A stretch of DNA of 64,000 nt from Colius striatus (GCF_028858725.1 NC_084771.1:2942915-3006914); one strand, 5' to 3'; counted from the stretch's first letter, positions 50,598 through 63,518 are shown. The notes: a model not told the origin generated them from the sequence alone. Numbers and translations are program-made.

Positions 50598-53237
50598 GTA
50601 TGCAGTAGCTCACAGATTTTATGCCTTAAGAATAGAAACTGCCTGACATTGTTTTCTGAGAGCTTGCCTGAGGAAGATGTCGTGCTGCAGGTGGTGATTT
50701 TGGGATTGCTGCCTGTAATACTGAACAAGGTTGCTGTTTTGCATGTGCTCATAGAGCAGGTGATACTTATCCCTGTGCCCACCAGTTCTGGCTTTCTCCT
50801 CTTGACCTCTGTTTCCAGCATGACTGGTGCTGTTAAGCAGATGCCTCCTGCTTAGACAGGGCATTGATGTATGGGCTCAGAAGTCTGAAAGCCCTGTCAT
50901 GGCCAGATCAATGCCCTTTTTGCTCAGGCCCTAGCTAACTATGTCCTATATCTTTCACCTATCAGACCAGCATCAATCCAGGTGCTGCTGGGATAGGGCA
51001 TGGCAGGAGAGAAATAGGGCAAGAAATGACACTTTACTTGCACACCTCTAGTTGTTGAAGATATAGCTGATACCTGCCCCAGTTTCTGGACATGCATTCA
51101 GCAATTAAACACATGCAAATTACTAGAAAAGTAGATCAGATCAGTGAGGGAAACATCTCAATGCAAAGTACTTCTCAGGTCCTGAAGAAAATGAGTTCAA
51201 GAGCACAAAGCCCTGCAGCACAGAAGGGCGTAGAGCATATCCCAGAAGCCAACTGTTCCTGTCCCCTTTTATTACTAGCAGAGATACTGCAGGTGGAAAG
51301 TGCCCTTCCTGATCCCCAAGTCAGTTCTGACATCTGCCTTTCCAAAAGCAGGGCAAATGGAAGGAAGCTGTGGCTTTCTCACCTGCTAAGCTGAAATGCA
51401 GGGAGAAGGGCAGGATCTAAAATAGTTGTCATTTTGTGTGTAACAGTAGTCATGAGGAACTTGAGGCTTGTAAATGTAACACTGGCTTGCACCAAAAAGG
51501 AAAGGAGAAGCAGCATTTTGGCAGAGTGCTCTCCCCATGAAAAGTACAAGAGCTCCTGCCTCTAAGCAAAGGTGAGAGTGTGAATAATGCTGTCTCAGAG
51601 CTGCAAAGACTGATGTTGGATGTTTATCTATGTCAGATTAACTGCTGCTCATTGAGGTCTGGGACCCATTGATTGGAGTCTGTAGAAATGGACAATCCCC
51701 TGTGAGAGCAAAGTAGTTTGTTAAACAAGCTTGCTGAGGAGAAACCATGGCTGTCTTGCTCTGTCCTTCATGAGTTCCCCTGTACCTTTCACACTGCTCC
51801 AGTTCTTTGCAATGGATTGAGGGCACATGCTGCCTCCTCCCCTTAAAAACAATTCCTCTTACTTCCTCAACCCCCTCCTTAAAATGAAACATACTTGAGG
51901 ACTGCTTTGTCCTTTAATTTCTTTCCCAAGAATGATGGGAACAGGAGATGGTGTTTAATCATCAAAGAAGTTGAAGCCAGCAAACTGTTCATTAGTCTCT
52001 GGCAGTGGCAGCTTGGTTTTTAGTAAGTCAGATGTTCCATTTTTCTCCCTTTCTGGAGCATCTTGGCTTTCTTAATGTTCTTTTGTGATCTTGGACAAGG
52101 AGACTGTATGTCATTTGCTTATATGGGGAAGGACTTGTGTTTGGTCACTTCTCCAAGAGGAGGTGCTCTGTCAAAGTCAGGGGGGAAAGGAAACGGGGGC
52201 AAAAATGTCAAGCGGCACAGCTGGTGTTAGAGGCAGTTCCAAAACCTCCTTTATCCCTCATGCCAAAGTCATGAAGCAGCAAAAGGGCAGTGTGCACTCT
52301 CCCCTGCAGAAAAGCTCTTCCTTCCAGTACTTCACAAGTGCTTGGTGAAGCTCAACCTGCACTGGCAGCTTGGAATTGTCACCTTCACGTTCAAAGCCCC
52401 TCTGAAAGCTGAGTCATTTGTCATGCACAGAAATGGCCTGGACACAGGAGACATCCATGTTGCCAGAAATACTCTTCTGAGAAAGGAAAAAAAAATGCTC
52501 CTTTCACATACAGAAGTCCTTCCATTCCTAATCCTGGCTTCTGAGTCTAGTGTAGGTCCCAATGAGCATGCACGCTTCTGCCTCTGGGCAGGTTCAGTAC
52601 TGAGGGCTCTATAGGTCACAGCACAAAGGAAAATGATCTGGCCCAACCTGTCTGTGATCTGCATCTCCCAGGAGCTGTGCTGAGGGCTTATGGAGAAGGC
52701 TGTCCATGAGGGATGCTTCTGGTGGCTTTCTGTTGGAAGATGGAGCTTCTGAATTGCAGTTGGTGGTTCTGCATCCTTGGGCTCTTCTTTCCTTAGTCTC
52801 TTTCCTTTTGTGACTTGGAAAGCATTTTCCACATTAATTCCTAGACCTCCCAAAATACCATAAAGCTCCTGACTTCATGCTTTTGTAACAGCAAATTCCA
52901 TGGGCTCTGTGAAAGGTTATTTCCATCACCTCTTCATGAGTCAATTCTTGCACAACAGCCCAATGCAGAACGGCAGAAACTATCACCATAAGGCTCTATT
53001 CTGTGTTTTAACCTGTGCAACCTCCCCCCACTTGCGACTTTCTACCTCCACTAGAACCTTTCTTCTACTTTTGAGAGTGAGGGTGGATATTTGTGTTCTG
53101 CTCTGTAGCCACAAAGTGTCTACAAGAAGGTGGGACCCTGTAAGCTTGAGTAGTGTCGGGTTATGATTATTTACTGACTTCACACAAGGGAAACAGAAAA
53201 GAGTGAGACTGATCTGTGCTTGTTTTAAAGTGATGTA

Positions 53238-53312
53238 AGTACAGTGAAGAGCTAAACTGTGGAACTCACTACCACAAGATTGCAGATGCCAAAGGCTGAA
53301 TATTCAGAGAGA
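53238..53312 (+). mobile_element. Possible ancient L3/CR1-like fragment
   Basis: GTGGAACTCACTACCACAAG followed by ATTGCAGATGCCAAAGGCTG resembles the 3' region of ancient CR1/L3 elements (GGAATTCATTGCCACAGGAT type). Short and diverged. Confidence 0.35.
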
Positions 53313-55360
53313 TAAGACAAACTCTCAGAACAGAAACTGAGTATCTTCAATTAAGAAGGTATCAGCTCTGTCTCTGGAGATCCTTAAGCCTCAAATAGCT
53401 GGAGAACTAAGTATCACAAACCCTGTTCTGATTATATCCCTCCCTGCTATTCTATTTACTGTTACTGAAGGCAGGATACTAATGTAGAAAGGCTTAGCCT
53501 GACACAAGTGTGTTCAAAATCAGCACAAGCACACTTGCAAGGAAAACACTTGGGACAACACCATGTCTATGTTCTGTGTGCTGACATAAGACTGCACAGG
53601 AAAACAACAGCTCTTCTGGAGGAAGAAGGGCTCCTTAATTTTGGACCATTCTCTCACTGCAGTGAGCAGAAAGGGACACAAGATGCCACCCTCCAAATGA
53701 GCATCCTCAAGCCCAGGGACTCTAATAATGTGTCACCACATACAAGAGAGAAGTACCTTGGTTGGCTTCCCAGTTAAAGACTGAAGCTGCTCTCTGCAGA
53801 GTTCTGCCCTTGTTGCTGGGATGCCTCAACTCATCCTGCTCTGCCCCTTGCTGTTCTTTGATCTGTAGACAAGGAAGTTCAGGTTCCCACCCTGAACTGG
53901 TTTCTGAAAGTGTTGTGTCTCTTGGTGGTTTGGGTGCATCCCTGCACACTGCTGGCAGGAGGCTGGCCCAAAAGCAACTGGCCACATGCCTGTGTCCTCA
54001 CCTGGGTTGTGGAGGCTTAAGATAGCATCACCTACCCCCAAATGCTCCAGCTTCCTCTTGCCCTCCAGTTTGTCAGTGCTCCAGTGGCACCCAACCTGTG
54101 CTCTCAGCACCAGGAGTGACCCACTCTTCTGTTTCAGTCCAGCTTGCTGGGCCCACATGTCCTCTCACTGACTTGGCTTCCTTAAACTTTGCCTTCCTCT
54201 GCACAAGTGGCTCAGTTCCCATCAGATATGGCATCCTTCTCCTGGGACACTCCCTCTTCAGGGGGCAGCTTTGTTCTCCTGTGACCAGGGGACTCATTGC
54301 TGCTCCCAGACTGTACAGAGTCAGCACACGTGGTGGAGAAGGGTCTGGGGATGGTCCATGTCTGCTTGCTAAGGATAGGTGAGCACTGCAGTCCCAAAGG
54401 GGCTCTGTGAGATGGAGGCTTGTGTATAGATACTAATAGAACTGTCTGGAATATGAGCCAGTGGAAATTCCTTCTTGATTTCATATTAATAGTGCCAGCT
54501 CATTTCCCTTTTATTCTGTACCTCAGCTGCTCTTCCCTTAGGTTTATCTTCCCTGTCCTCTGAGGAACTGGGGAATCCCTGTGCCTGCTTGACTGAATTT
54601 GTTGCCTCTGTGTCCCTGCAGGAAATACCTTTCTCCATCCATGTCAACATTGCAATATTTGACCCTTCAGTCCTCTTACATCATCTTTGGTTTGAAGTCT
54701 CTACTGAGTTTCAGGAAAGGCTGTAATTATCAATCTTTTCTTGTCTGGAGATGGATGCTAGCTGCCCTGTCCTCAGTAGCTGGTAGGATGCACTACTTCA
54801 GCACATGAAGCCCCCAAGAAAGCTCCTCTTCCTTCTCTGGGGCTTTTGTGGGCCTCTAAGGGAGCTGTCCTCCCTCCTTGCAGGCACATTGTGAGTGTCT
54901 GCTGCCTCCAGCTGTTATCTCACCTCTGTTCTCTGTGCCTCCAGGAGGAGAGAAGGAAGAGCAAAGCCTTTGTGAAGCCCAGGAGGAAAGGGGGTGGCCA
55001 GGACTGGCAGCTTACAAGAAGCTGCTCTGCAAGCAGACTGAATGGAAGCATGTGGAGGGGAAATCTCATGGGGATGGTCATGCAGGCCCAGGGGCCACAT
55101 GTCCCTGTGAGGATCTTGCACACAGCTGGGCCATAAGGCCTGTCTGGCAAGGCAAAAAGCAGCATGGAGCACTGTGGCAAATGACAGGGCTGGGAGCAGC
55201 AGTGGAGCTGTGCAGCTTGTGAGCTACTGAATAACAGGCTTCTGGGACAAGCCCAGGATCTGGCCACCACTGAGCTAGCAGAGGTGGAGGAGAAAGGAGT
55301 AGCTTGTTTAGAAACACACACGCTCTTTTGGCACATGGGGCACGTGATTTGTAAGCCAGT

Positions 55361-55935
55361 GAATCACAGAATCATTTTGGTTGATAAAGAGCTTTAAGAT
55401 CATCAAGTCCAAGCCCTTCCCTCACCCTGCCAAGCTCAGCACTACCCCACTGCCCTCAGCACCTCAGCCCCATGGCTTTGGGATCCCTCCAGGGCTGGGC
55501 ACTCCCCCAGCTCCCTGTGCAGCCTGGCACAGGGGCTCACACCCCTCTCAGGGAAAATGTTCTTCTTCAGCTCCAATCTCAACCTCCCCTGGGGCAACTT
55601 GAGGCCATTTCTTCTTGTCCTGTCATTCATTACTTGGGAGAAGAGAGCAATACTCATCTTGCTACAACCTCCTGGCAGGGAGCTACAGAGAGTGCTCCTG
55701 TTCCCCCTCAGCCTCCTTTTCTCCAGACTAAACACCCTAAGCTGCTCCCCATCACACTTGTGCTCCAGATCCTTCACTAACTTCATTGTCTATCTCTGGA
55801 CATCCTCCGGCCCCTCAGTATCTTTCTTGTAGTAAGGGGCCCAGAACTGAGCACAGTGTTTGAGGTGCAGACTCACCAGTGCCCAGCACAGGGGGACAAT
55901 CCCCTCCTTGGCCCTGCTACTCACACTGGTGGAGC
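55361..55935 (-). mobile_element. CR1 LINE, 5'-truncated, antisense to the gene
   Basis: Read on + it starts with the reverse-complemented terminus GAATCACAGAATCATTTTGG, then CTCCAATCTCAACCTCCCCT, CTTCTTGTCCTGTCATTCAT, CTCAGCCTCCTTTTCTCCAG, CCCAGAACTGAGCACAGTGT and CCTTGGCCCTGCTACTCACA. That is the CR1 3' end and adjacent sequence in reverse. At about 575 bp it is the longest CR1 copy in the window; no intact reverse transcriptase is encoded. Confidence 0.95.
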
Positions 55936-58900
55936 TCAGAAGGGCTCATCCGAGTCTGGAACAGGCTTTGCCCTCACCAGCACTGTTGACTGCAGCGTTT
56001 CAGTTTCCTGCAGCTGGATGCTGGTTGGGGTAGTACAGGCTGTCATGGCTAGTTTACATGTGTTTGGTTTTGAAGCTCTTCATTGAGTTTGGTAAATGAA
56101 CCAACTTTATATCTGCTGATGGCACTGGGAAACCCAGCTTGTGTTCTGTCTGTGCCATCAGTAGGCTTGTGAATGTCACTGGTTACTGCAAGGTTTGGGA
56201 AAGCCTCACATTAGCCTGATGACAAATAAAACCCCACAAGAAAGGGATTATCATTCGAGACTTAGAGGAAAATCAGGCTCATTACTTTTGATTCCTGAGC
56301 TTATGAACCACTGCATGCCTTGGCTCCATCTGGCCACTCTGTTTCTGCAGAACGATGTCACCCCTGGTCATTGTTTTAGATGCCTCTGGAAGGAAGGCTG
56401 TGATTAAGGTCTCATCAGCTCTGGAGCCCGGCCAGATGGTGATGCTAAGGTGTCATTGGGTACTGTTTAATTGCCTGGGGTATAAAGGGGAAGGCAAGCT
56501 TGCTGCTTTCCCTCCTGAGTGCTAATCCCTCTCACTCCCTGTAATGGACCATACCAGTGTTTCCTCCAACTCCCTGCCCTGTGCCCTGCCTGATCCCAGA
56601 GGCAAAGCATCCCTCTTCCCTATCACTAGATGCTGTGCCCACTAGGATGTCTTCCCAGACCAGGCTGGCTTCTGTGCTCTTTTCCTTGTGCTCAGAAATT
56701 CTGCCCACTGTCAGGAGAACGAGAAGTGACACAGGAATCTGCAGAGAGGCAGCCTGAGAGAGACCTCAGGTAGTAGATGAATCATGAATGTCAAGTTCTC
56801 CAGACTTCCATGACACTGCCCAAAGAAATCTGTTGTGCCAAGAAGCCAGGGAAGTCTGGAGAGCAGAGCTCAGCCCAGAGCTATAGGGCTGGGTAGTTTT
56901 GCCCATAAAGGTCTCTCTGCACCTGAAGAACATCATCAGCCTGCTGTAGGCTAGGGTGTAGGCTTTTATCTCTGCACCCTTCTGAGTTTGCTCCCATCAA
57001 TCCTTGAAATGCAGAAGATGTGTTCAGAAGGTGTATCTTTTAGGTGCTGACGACTGTTCACTTTGCAGGCAGCTTGCCCTTTTTGTCTTCTGGAGATCAG
57101 TGCCACCTCCTGCCTGCTGCTGCTTAAAGGCTGGCAGGAGCCTGTGGTGACAGCAGGGTGGCCTGGTTGGGGGTGAGGTGTTGCAGGGCTCTGTCAAAGA
57201 TCAGGAAAATGCAGGTCAGTGAAGCAGCTTGTCAAGATGTGCAGGTGGAGCTCTCAAAGGGGGAGAACGGGAATGGTGCCTCTGCCAGTTTCCCACAGGC
57301 AGGGGAATAGTTTGTTACCAAGAAGGATAAGAGGCTCCAGAAACCCAGGCACTCTGCTCCTCTGTGCTTGTGTTGGGATGCAGGTTCAAACACCTTGGGA
57401 GGGGGAGCAGGGAGAACATTTGCCTTTGCAAGGTCTTGACCAAAATGAAAACGTTTCTGCCCCCTGAAGAGACAGACTGTGAGGCTTCTGAGGCAGGAGT
57501 TTATCAGTCCTTCAAAAAGCAAAGCAAAACACTTTCTTGGCCAGAAAGCTGTCACTGTGTTTTTGTTCTTTTCAATATCACACAGAAAGTGACAGATAGA
57601 GCTTTTGTATCCAGTCTACACCACAGATTTACTCCGTGACCTTTCGGATATGCATGTGGGCCTCGATTTCTGAATCATGGTTAGAGACCTGAAAGCTGGC
57701 ATACCCATCATGTGGGATTATTTGAGCTTGTTACAGAGGTGTTAATCAAACCTGGCTCTGAGTGAAGTCAGTGGGAGAAGACAGTCAGGCAGGATGCCTC
57801 TGTGCTCAGCCCAGATGTTGGTGCATGAGCAAGGTCCTGACCAGCCCCTTGCACAGGGCTGGAATTTGCAGGGCAGAAACACCCACCACACAAACCTGTG
57901 TCCAAGAGGAATCCAGTGGCACTGTAGGTATCTCCTGGGGAAGGGACAGTGTGCCTCTGGCCTCATCTGTTCTAAATCATTTGCATGCACTTACAACAAT
58001 ACTTTTTGTTTAAGGACTTGAGAAAAGTCACTGACTTCTGTAAGGCCACAGCCAGCAAGACTTGTGCCTGCTTCCTAACCAACATCTTGTTAATGTAACG
58101 CTAGCTGCTTTACCCCCAAAGATCTTGACTCCTAGACAATTTATGACCTGTGATTGGTGAGTGCCAGACCTCTTCCTGTACTCATTTACCTGAGAAGAAA
58201 CAATTGTTCTCCTAGTATGATGCTCTGAACAAGCTGTTGTGGGGCCTGTGGAACTCCTCTGGACATGCTGTTACTGTCCAGCAGCTATGGTTTCTGCAGA
58301 GCTACAGCTGTGGGCCACCACACAACTTTCCCTGCAGGAGATATTTATGATATTGTGCTAGCTAGAGATGGTTAGGGAACTGCCCCTTTCCCAGTGGATC
58401 ATGCTCCACCAGTGACAGATTTTCTCCACATATGTCCCTTCCTGAGAATCACAATGAACATCCAACTTAGCTCATGTAGCAAGGCGAGTTCTAATAGCTT
58501 GTCACGGCTGGCCTGGCTTGACTTTGAAACCTTGGCCTCGAGGTGACATTCTCCATGTGCCCTTGGGAGTCTCCTGAGCTTCTGCTCAAAATAAAATTGG
58601 TATTTACCTACTACCACAAGCATTGGCTGAGCTGACTGCTTTGTGTCCAGACACCTTTACATGACTTAACTGGGAGATCGGTCCTTGAAGCCTTTGGCAT
58701 GATGTAGCCCACATTTGGTTGACATCCTTTAGTACTGTTACAGTCCTAACTAATACTAGTTTTGCAGCCAAACTCAAGTAAGCCAGGACAGCATGAGTGG
58801 GACTCGATTTTGTGTGGTTGGAGTCACTTGATGTCATTTTGTCCCCTACAAAGCTCAAGTTGGTTTCCGTTTTCTCAGAACAAAGCACAGTCCCCCCAGC

Positions 58901-59038
58901 TGGTGAAGGTGTGGACACAAATATTTGGATGCCAAGATATCTGGAGACCCATCAAAGGTCTCAGCAGTGACAGAAGTGAGGGACTGAGCTACATTCCTAA
59001 CGTGGGGCCAGGCTGATGTTTGCCTGTTTCTCTCCCAG

Positions 59039-59259
59039 GACTACACCATCACCATGTACTTCCAGCAGAGCTGGCGGGACAAACGCCTGGCGTATAACGA
59101 CCTTCCTCTCAACCTGACTCTGGACAACCGGGTGGCTGACCAGTTGTGGCTGCCTGACACCTATTTCCTGAATGACAAGAAGTCCTTTCTGCATGGGGTG
59201 ACGGTGAAGAATCGCATGATTCGGCTGCATCCCGATGGGACCGTCCTGTACGGCCTGAG
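59039..59259 (+). CDS. GABRB4: GABRB4 coding exon 4 (221-nt exon, loop D / loop A region)
   Basis: Encodes 73 codons from [20 protein letters not shown] to DGTVLYGL plus AG of an Arg codon. It includes MYFQQ (complementary-face loop D region), the sequon N-L-T at the conserved second glycosylation site, [16 protein letters not shown] with the loop A tyrosine (Tyr97 of other beta subunits) that contributes to the GABA pocket, and [30 protein letters not shown]. Within the family, [11 protein letters not shown] in place of [11 protein letters not shown] supports beta-4. The acceptor is TTTCTCTCCCAG/G and the donor AG/GTAAGT. The 221-nt length and phase 0/2 borders are those conserved across GABA-A subunit genes. 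No stop or frameshift is present. Confidence 0.97.
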
Positions 59260-60868
59260 GTAAGTCTATGGGAAATCGCTGTCGGTTGTGGCTGACATCT
59301 CATCCAAACCTCTCCCTTTTCCAAAGATACCCTGGGAATGCAAGGACCCAGAAGCCCAAAACGTACTCAAGTGTTGCACAATCTGTTCTGTCTCCGAGCT
59401 GATTGTTTCCTTGAGGCCTGTTGGAGATGGGGATAGTCTGCTCTGAGCGTTTCAGGCCACTGTCACTCACGTTGCATAACACTCCCTTTTGAAAGGCTCA
59501 TTTTCAGTTGCTTATCATTTTCTGCAAGTTTGGCCTACAGAGATGAGGCTTTGTTACTCTCATATCTAAGGCTGAATTTCTCTACCATTTGAGTCCAACC
59601 CCTTTAGTCACTTTTGGGTATGATATAGGAGATATGTCTTTGCACAGTTAAAAAAACCCCATCTCTTTACCAGAGCAATTCTCATGATTGAGCCTTGAAA
59701 GTTGGTACCTAGTAGGGGAACAATCCTCTGGGAGGTGGCTTTTTGTGGTGCCTGGAATAAATTAACATAGGCAAGACCAAAGCCTTTGAAAGTTTTGTGT
59801 TTGTGTGTGGTGGAGGTGGCCAGGTTGGTCTTGCTGTAACATCTGGATACATGGAGAGGCCAGGGTAGGTAAGAAAGTTAAATGGAGAGAGTTTGCAGCT
59901 GTATGCACGAGTGCAGGTTTTGGTTGCTGTAGGTGAAATCCAGACAATGATTTTCCCATCTCTGGATTAGTCTGCTTTGAGCTTTTCTCCTACTTGGGGT
60001 TTTTTGTGGTTTCTTTTTTTTCCTTTTTGACTATCAAAATGCACATCTGGCTTTTCAGACCTGCCTCCACATTCCAAATGATTGTGATATAGCAGCTCTG
60101 GGCTTACGTCCCAGTGCAGCAAAGGGGGAGGAGAGACCTTTCTCCTCCAAAGAGGGTACACCCACTCTTCCCATTTACAGTGTCAGCTCTTCTACTGCTT
60201 CATATTTTGTGGCAAAGTCTCACTTCTTATGGATTTTTACCTCCTCCTTAAGTAGCAGGGCTCTTTTGGGAAAGGTGAAGCTGGCTGTAGGCACAGCAAA
60301 GCAAGAGGCTGCCCAGAGCATCCTCCTGCCAGGGCAGCAAGGGGACTGTGCCCTGTGCTTTCCCTATGGCAGAGCCCTGGGAAGCCAAATCAGCAGCAGC
60401 TGCTGCTGGTGCTGAGGGACAGGCTGGAGTAAGTGTGGTGATGTATGTACTACTTTTCCCCTCCAGTTAGTGGATGCCTTTTGCTTCAGGCTCAAAGATA
60501 GCAAAAGGTGCATCTTTGTGACTCTGTCCCAATTTTGCCTCTCCTTTCCTGGGACAGGTACATTGGGCTAGTGCTGTTTGGCTGATACTGCCAGAGAGCC
60601 CTGAGCCAGCTTTTCCTGACCCACCAGAGAGACTGCAGCCTTCCCACAGCTGACTACCCCAAACTGTCTCATTGTGCTAAAATGAGAGGGAAAACTAAGC
60701 AAGAAGATGCTTTGGGGTAGGCAGGAGCATAAATTCAGCCTGTTGGGCAGAAGAGGGGGAAGAGTACTGTTGAGCTCAGGCTGCTCTTTGCTGCTGAGCC
60801 AGCCCACCTGAGCATAGAGCTGCCTCCCCCAAGCTGGTGGGAAATCTTTGCACACACCTGCACAGCAC

Positions 60869-60887
60869 AAGAAGAAGAAGAAGAAAT
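60869..60887. repeat. Short (AAG)n repeat
   Basis: About six AAG units within intron 4. Confidence 0.85.
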
Positions 60888-62058
60888 GCTAGTGTATTTT
60901 TGTCAGCTACCATTTAGTCAAATAACGAGCAGCACGAACCCTGCAGCACTAGTGACAGGCAGTGGAAGTCCTTAGAGGGTCTAAGCTTGGGCTGGCTCGG
61001 ACTGGGAGTCAGTGCAAGCATCTCCTGCACTGTCCCTTCCCTTCTTCTCCCATGGGGCCCAGCAGTGTGGGGAAGGGAGCTCAGCTCCTTTGCATGCCCT
61101 GTGTAAATGGGTGACCTGAGGCAAATTGCATCCAGGCCAAAAGAAAGAAAGTGACAGCTGTTTGCCCTTGTTATTTCCAGGGCTGTAGTAAGAGCTGCCT
61201 GTGTTGTTTTAACTTTTGGCTGGTTTTCCTGCAGGCTGCTCTTTTCCCCCTGGAGAGAATGACAACTGCAAACCCAAAGCACCGAGCAACTGAAGCTCCT
61301 CTTCCTGAGCTGTCCCTCCTGTCAGGGTGTCTGCCTTTTCTTATCCTGAAAGCACTGGGCTTTTGGGGGACAAGCCAGGTGCCCTGAATGCTTGAAATCC
61401 CTTCAGCTTGTTTCATAGTGGAATGGACAATGGTTTCTTTGGGGTTGCTTTTTGTACTGGCTCCTGCACCTGTGGTTTTTGCTGACAGCAGAAGTACTCA
61501 GGACCAGTTTTGCAGGTGCAAATAAGTGTGATTGTATTCAAAAATACACAGCCACGTGCACAGCAGGTGTAAGCAAGGAAGAAAACAGTCATTGACTATT
61601 TACCTGTGTTCCCTTTATCTGTGTAAAAATGCACTCCTGCTTGTCCTACAAGGAGGAAGAATAGAGTGGGTATTTTAAAGCCTGTCCTTGTCTTGTCCTG
61701 CATTCTTTGGAAGAATCCCTAGAATGGAGTGGCCCTGATGGAAGGCCAAAGGAGGCCATTTCTCTTTCTTTTCTCTTTGTTAGCCTGTCTGCTTTTCCCT
61801 GAGCAAGATCCCACAGCTCCGCTCCTTCTCCTGCTACCTTCTCGCTGGTCTCTTCCCCCTCCTTTGAGCTGATCCTGTAGCAAAGTGACTCAATCATGCT
61901 ATTTGTGGCACAACAGTCACTTTTCTTTCCAGCAGCCTCTGATGTCAGATACCAGGGCGGATGACACCCTGCCAGGTCCCTGCCTTCAGCAAGTGTTCAA
62001 GGGACCGGCAGGATAGGGCTCAGATGCTGGATCAGACCCCAAGGTCCAAGTTAGCTCC

Positions 62059-62140
62059 CATAGAATCATAGAATGGTAGGGTTGGAAGTGACCTTTTGAG
62101 ATCATCTAGTCCAACCTCCCTGCAGAAGCAGGTTCAATGG
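62059..62140 (-). mobile_element. CR1 LINE 3' tail fragment (antisense)
   Basis: ATAGAATCATAGAATGGTAG, GGTTGGAAGTGACCTTTTGA and GATCATCTAGTCCAACCTCC are the reverse complement of the CR1 3' terminus. Only about 80 bp remains before unique sequence. Confidence 0.92.
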
Positions 62141-62436
62141 GTATTTTGTTTTTGACTTGAGCAAGAACTTGTTCTCAGGCTTCAGATGACTTTTTTGCAC
62201 GAGTAAATGAAGCCCCCTTTAGTCCTCTGCTCCTCTCATTGTGAAAGCTGTGTGTCAGAAAAGCAGATGCTTGTTTTGGATAGAAGTAGCAAATTAATGG
62301 ATGGAGGGAGTACAGCTACATCTTAGGAAAGTGTTCCATACAAAAGCTTACTCCAAAATGTATACCCACCAGGCTTAGATTAAAAGCTGGTTGCCAGGTC
62401 TCCAACAAAAGGAATGCACAAACAGGAGCAGGCTGA

Positions 62437-62606
62437 GCTGGGGTGTTGATGCTGGGCTGCTGATGCTGGACTGCTGATGCTGGGCTGCTGATGCTGGGCT
62501 GCTGATGCTGGGGTGTTGATGCTGGGGTGTTGATGCTGGGCTGCTGTGGGGCTGGGCTGCTGTGGGGCTGGGCTGCTGTGGGGCTGGGCTGCTGTGGGGC
62601 TGGGCT
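62437..62606 (+). repeat. Minisatellite with period change 14 to 16 bp
   Basis: Seven 14-bp units (GCTGGGCTGCTGAT and the variant GCTGGGGTGTTGAT) run from 62437 to 62534. Four perfect 16-bp units (GCTGGGCTGCTGTGGG) run from 62535 to 62598, with a partial copy after. The two unit types share their first 12 bases. Confidence 0.92.
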
Positions 62607-62894
62607 CTGGACTGGTGGTCTCTACTCCCTTTCCCAATGAATTAGGAGATGGCATCAGTCCCAGGAAGGCCTGGTGCTTATATCCAGCCCTGAGGGACAG
62701 GGTTTTTAGGAGGTGTAACTTGGCATAATGGTGCCTGAACTGGCCTGGCCCCAAAAACCTTGCAGTGCTTGTGAAGCACAGGAGAGCTGGTTGCCTGTGG
62801 CATACAGCAAGAAAGCCCTAAAATGGTGTGGAAAGCCTGCAATGTGAGGGGAAGCTTCAAGGAGCTACCCACAAAGAAAAAGCAACCAAACTAC

Positions 62895-62970
62895 TTTAGG
62901 TGGTCCTACTCTAGCAGGGGGTTGCAATCTTTCAAGGTCCCTTCCAACCCTTAAGAATCTGTGATTGTGT
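62895..62970 (+). mobile_element. CR1 LINE 3' tail fragment (sense)
   Basis: AGGTGGTCCTACTCTAGCAG, GGGGTTGCAATCTTTCAAGG and TCCCTTCCAACCCTTAAGAA, with terminal ATCTGTGATTGTG, follow the CR1 3' end with moderate divergence. Confidence 0.8.
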
Positions 62971-63460
62971 AGAGGAGAGAGACAGATAAGATAGTGAGGA
63001 AGAGCTGGATGGCACTGGCTGAATTCAAGATATTTTCCCCCTTAATGGCTTTCTGTCAGCAATTGCATTGGATTCATCCAACTTTAAACAAAAATTAGGG
63101 CAAATTTTTTCACTGAAGAGGCAGCAGCATTTCAGAGGAGGCTGATGTTTCACTCCTCATTTTATGTAGAGAATTTTTCACTTATGTCAATATTTCCCTC
63201 ACTATTTCAGGCTGCTTTATTACTGCCACTGATGGTCTGAATAACACAGAGAATCATCAAAAGCTTTCCCTGGACCTCCAGGGACTGACTAAGTCCAGCC
63301 CATTGAGCTTTTACATTGTCAACACATACAAGGTATACATCACGGTCTGAGGTTTTTATTTCCTTTGCTAGACCGTGTAGCATCCATTTTGTAGTGAGGC
63401 AAGTTGACACTTGTCAAATGCTGGTGTCATCAGGATTTTGTGATCTTGTTTTTCAGAGCC

Positions 63461-63518
63461 CTAAAAATAGCAACAACCGTAACAACGCCGAAACTCTCGT
63501 CGTTTGAAATCCTGTTCG
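63461..63518. promoter_or_regulatory. MEF2 site next to a CpG cluster (candidate regulatory element)
   Basis: CTAAAAATAG (63461-63470) is a perfect MEF2 consensus. Six CG dinucleotides follow within about 40 bp (63478-63518), in an otherwise AT-rich, CpG-poor intron. MEF2 is an activity-dependent neuronal factor, which would suit a GABA receptor gene. The regulatory role is inferred only. Confidence 0.35.

Larger units (their letters stand above)
36621..59038 (+). other. GABRB4 intron 3 (22,418 bp)
   Basis: Bounded by GTAAGT and TTTCTCTCCCAG. Contents recognised: a truncated LTR (37018-37289), a 26-bp AT palindrome (45705-45730), a solo LTR (50054-50597), an old L3/CR1-like fragment near 53240 and a minus-strand CR1 (55361-55935). 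The stretches 37.3-45.7, 46.1-50.0, 50.6-53.2, 53.4-55.3 and 55.95-59.0 kb hold nothing I can name. Confidence 0.9.

Noticed and set aside
55442..55786. 114-codon minus-strand open frame
   Set aside because: It lies inside the CR1 3' region, outside the reverse transcriptase domain; a repeat-derived chance frame.
57595..57665. Possible tRNA or tRNA-derived SINE around ACTCCGTGACCTTTCGG
   Set aside because: I could not fold a cloverleaf or find proper A and B box spacing.
62380..62754. Ser/Pro/Ala/Gln/His-rich repeat protein on the minus strand
   Set aside because: It is a translation of the 14/16-bp minisatellite, not a conserved protein.
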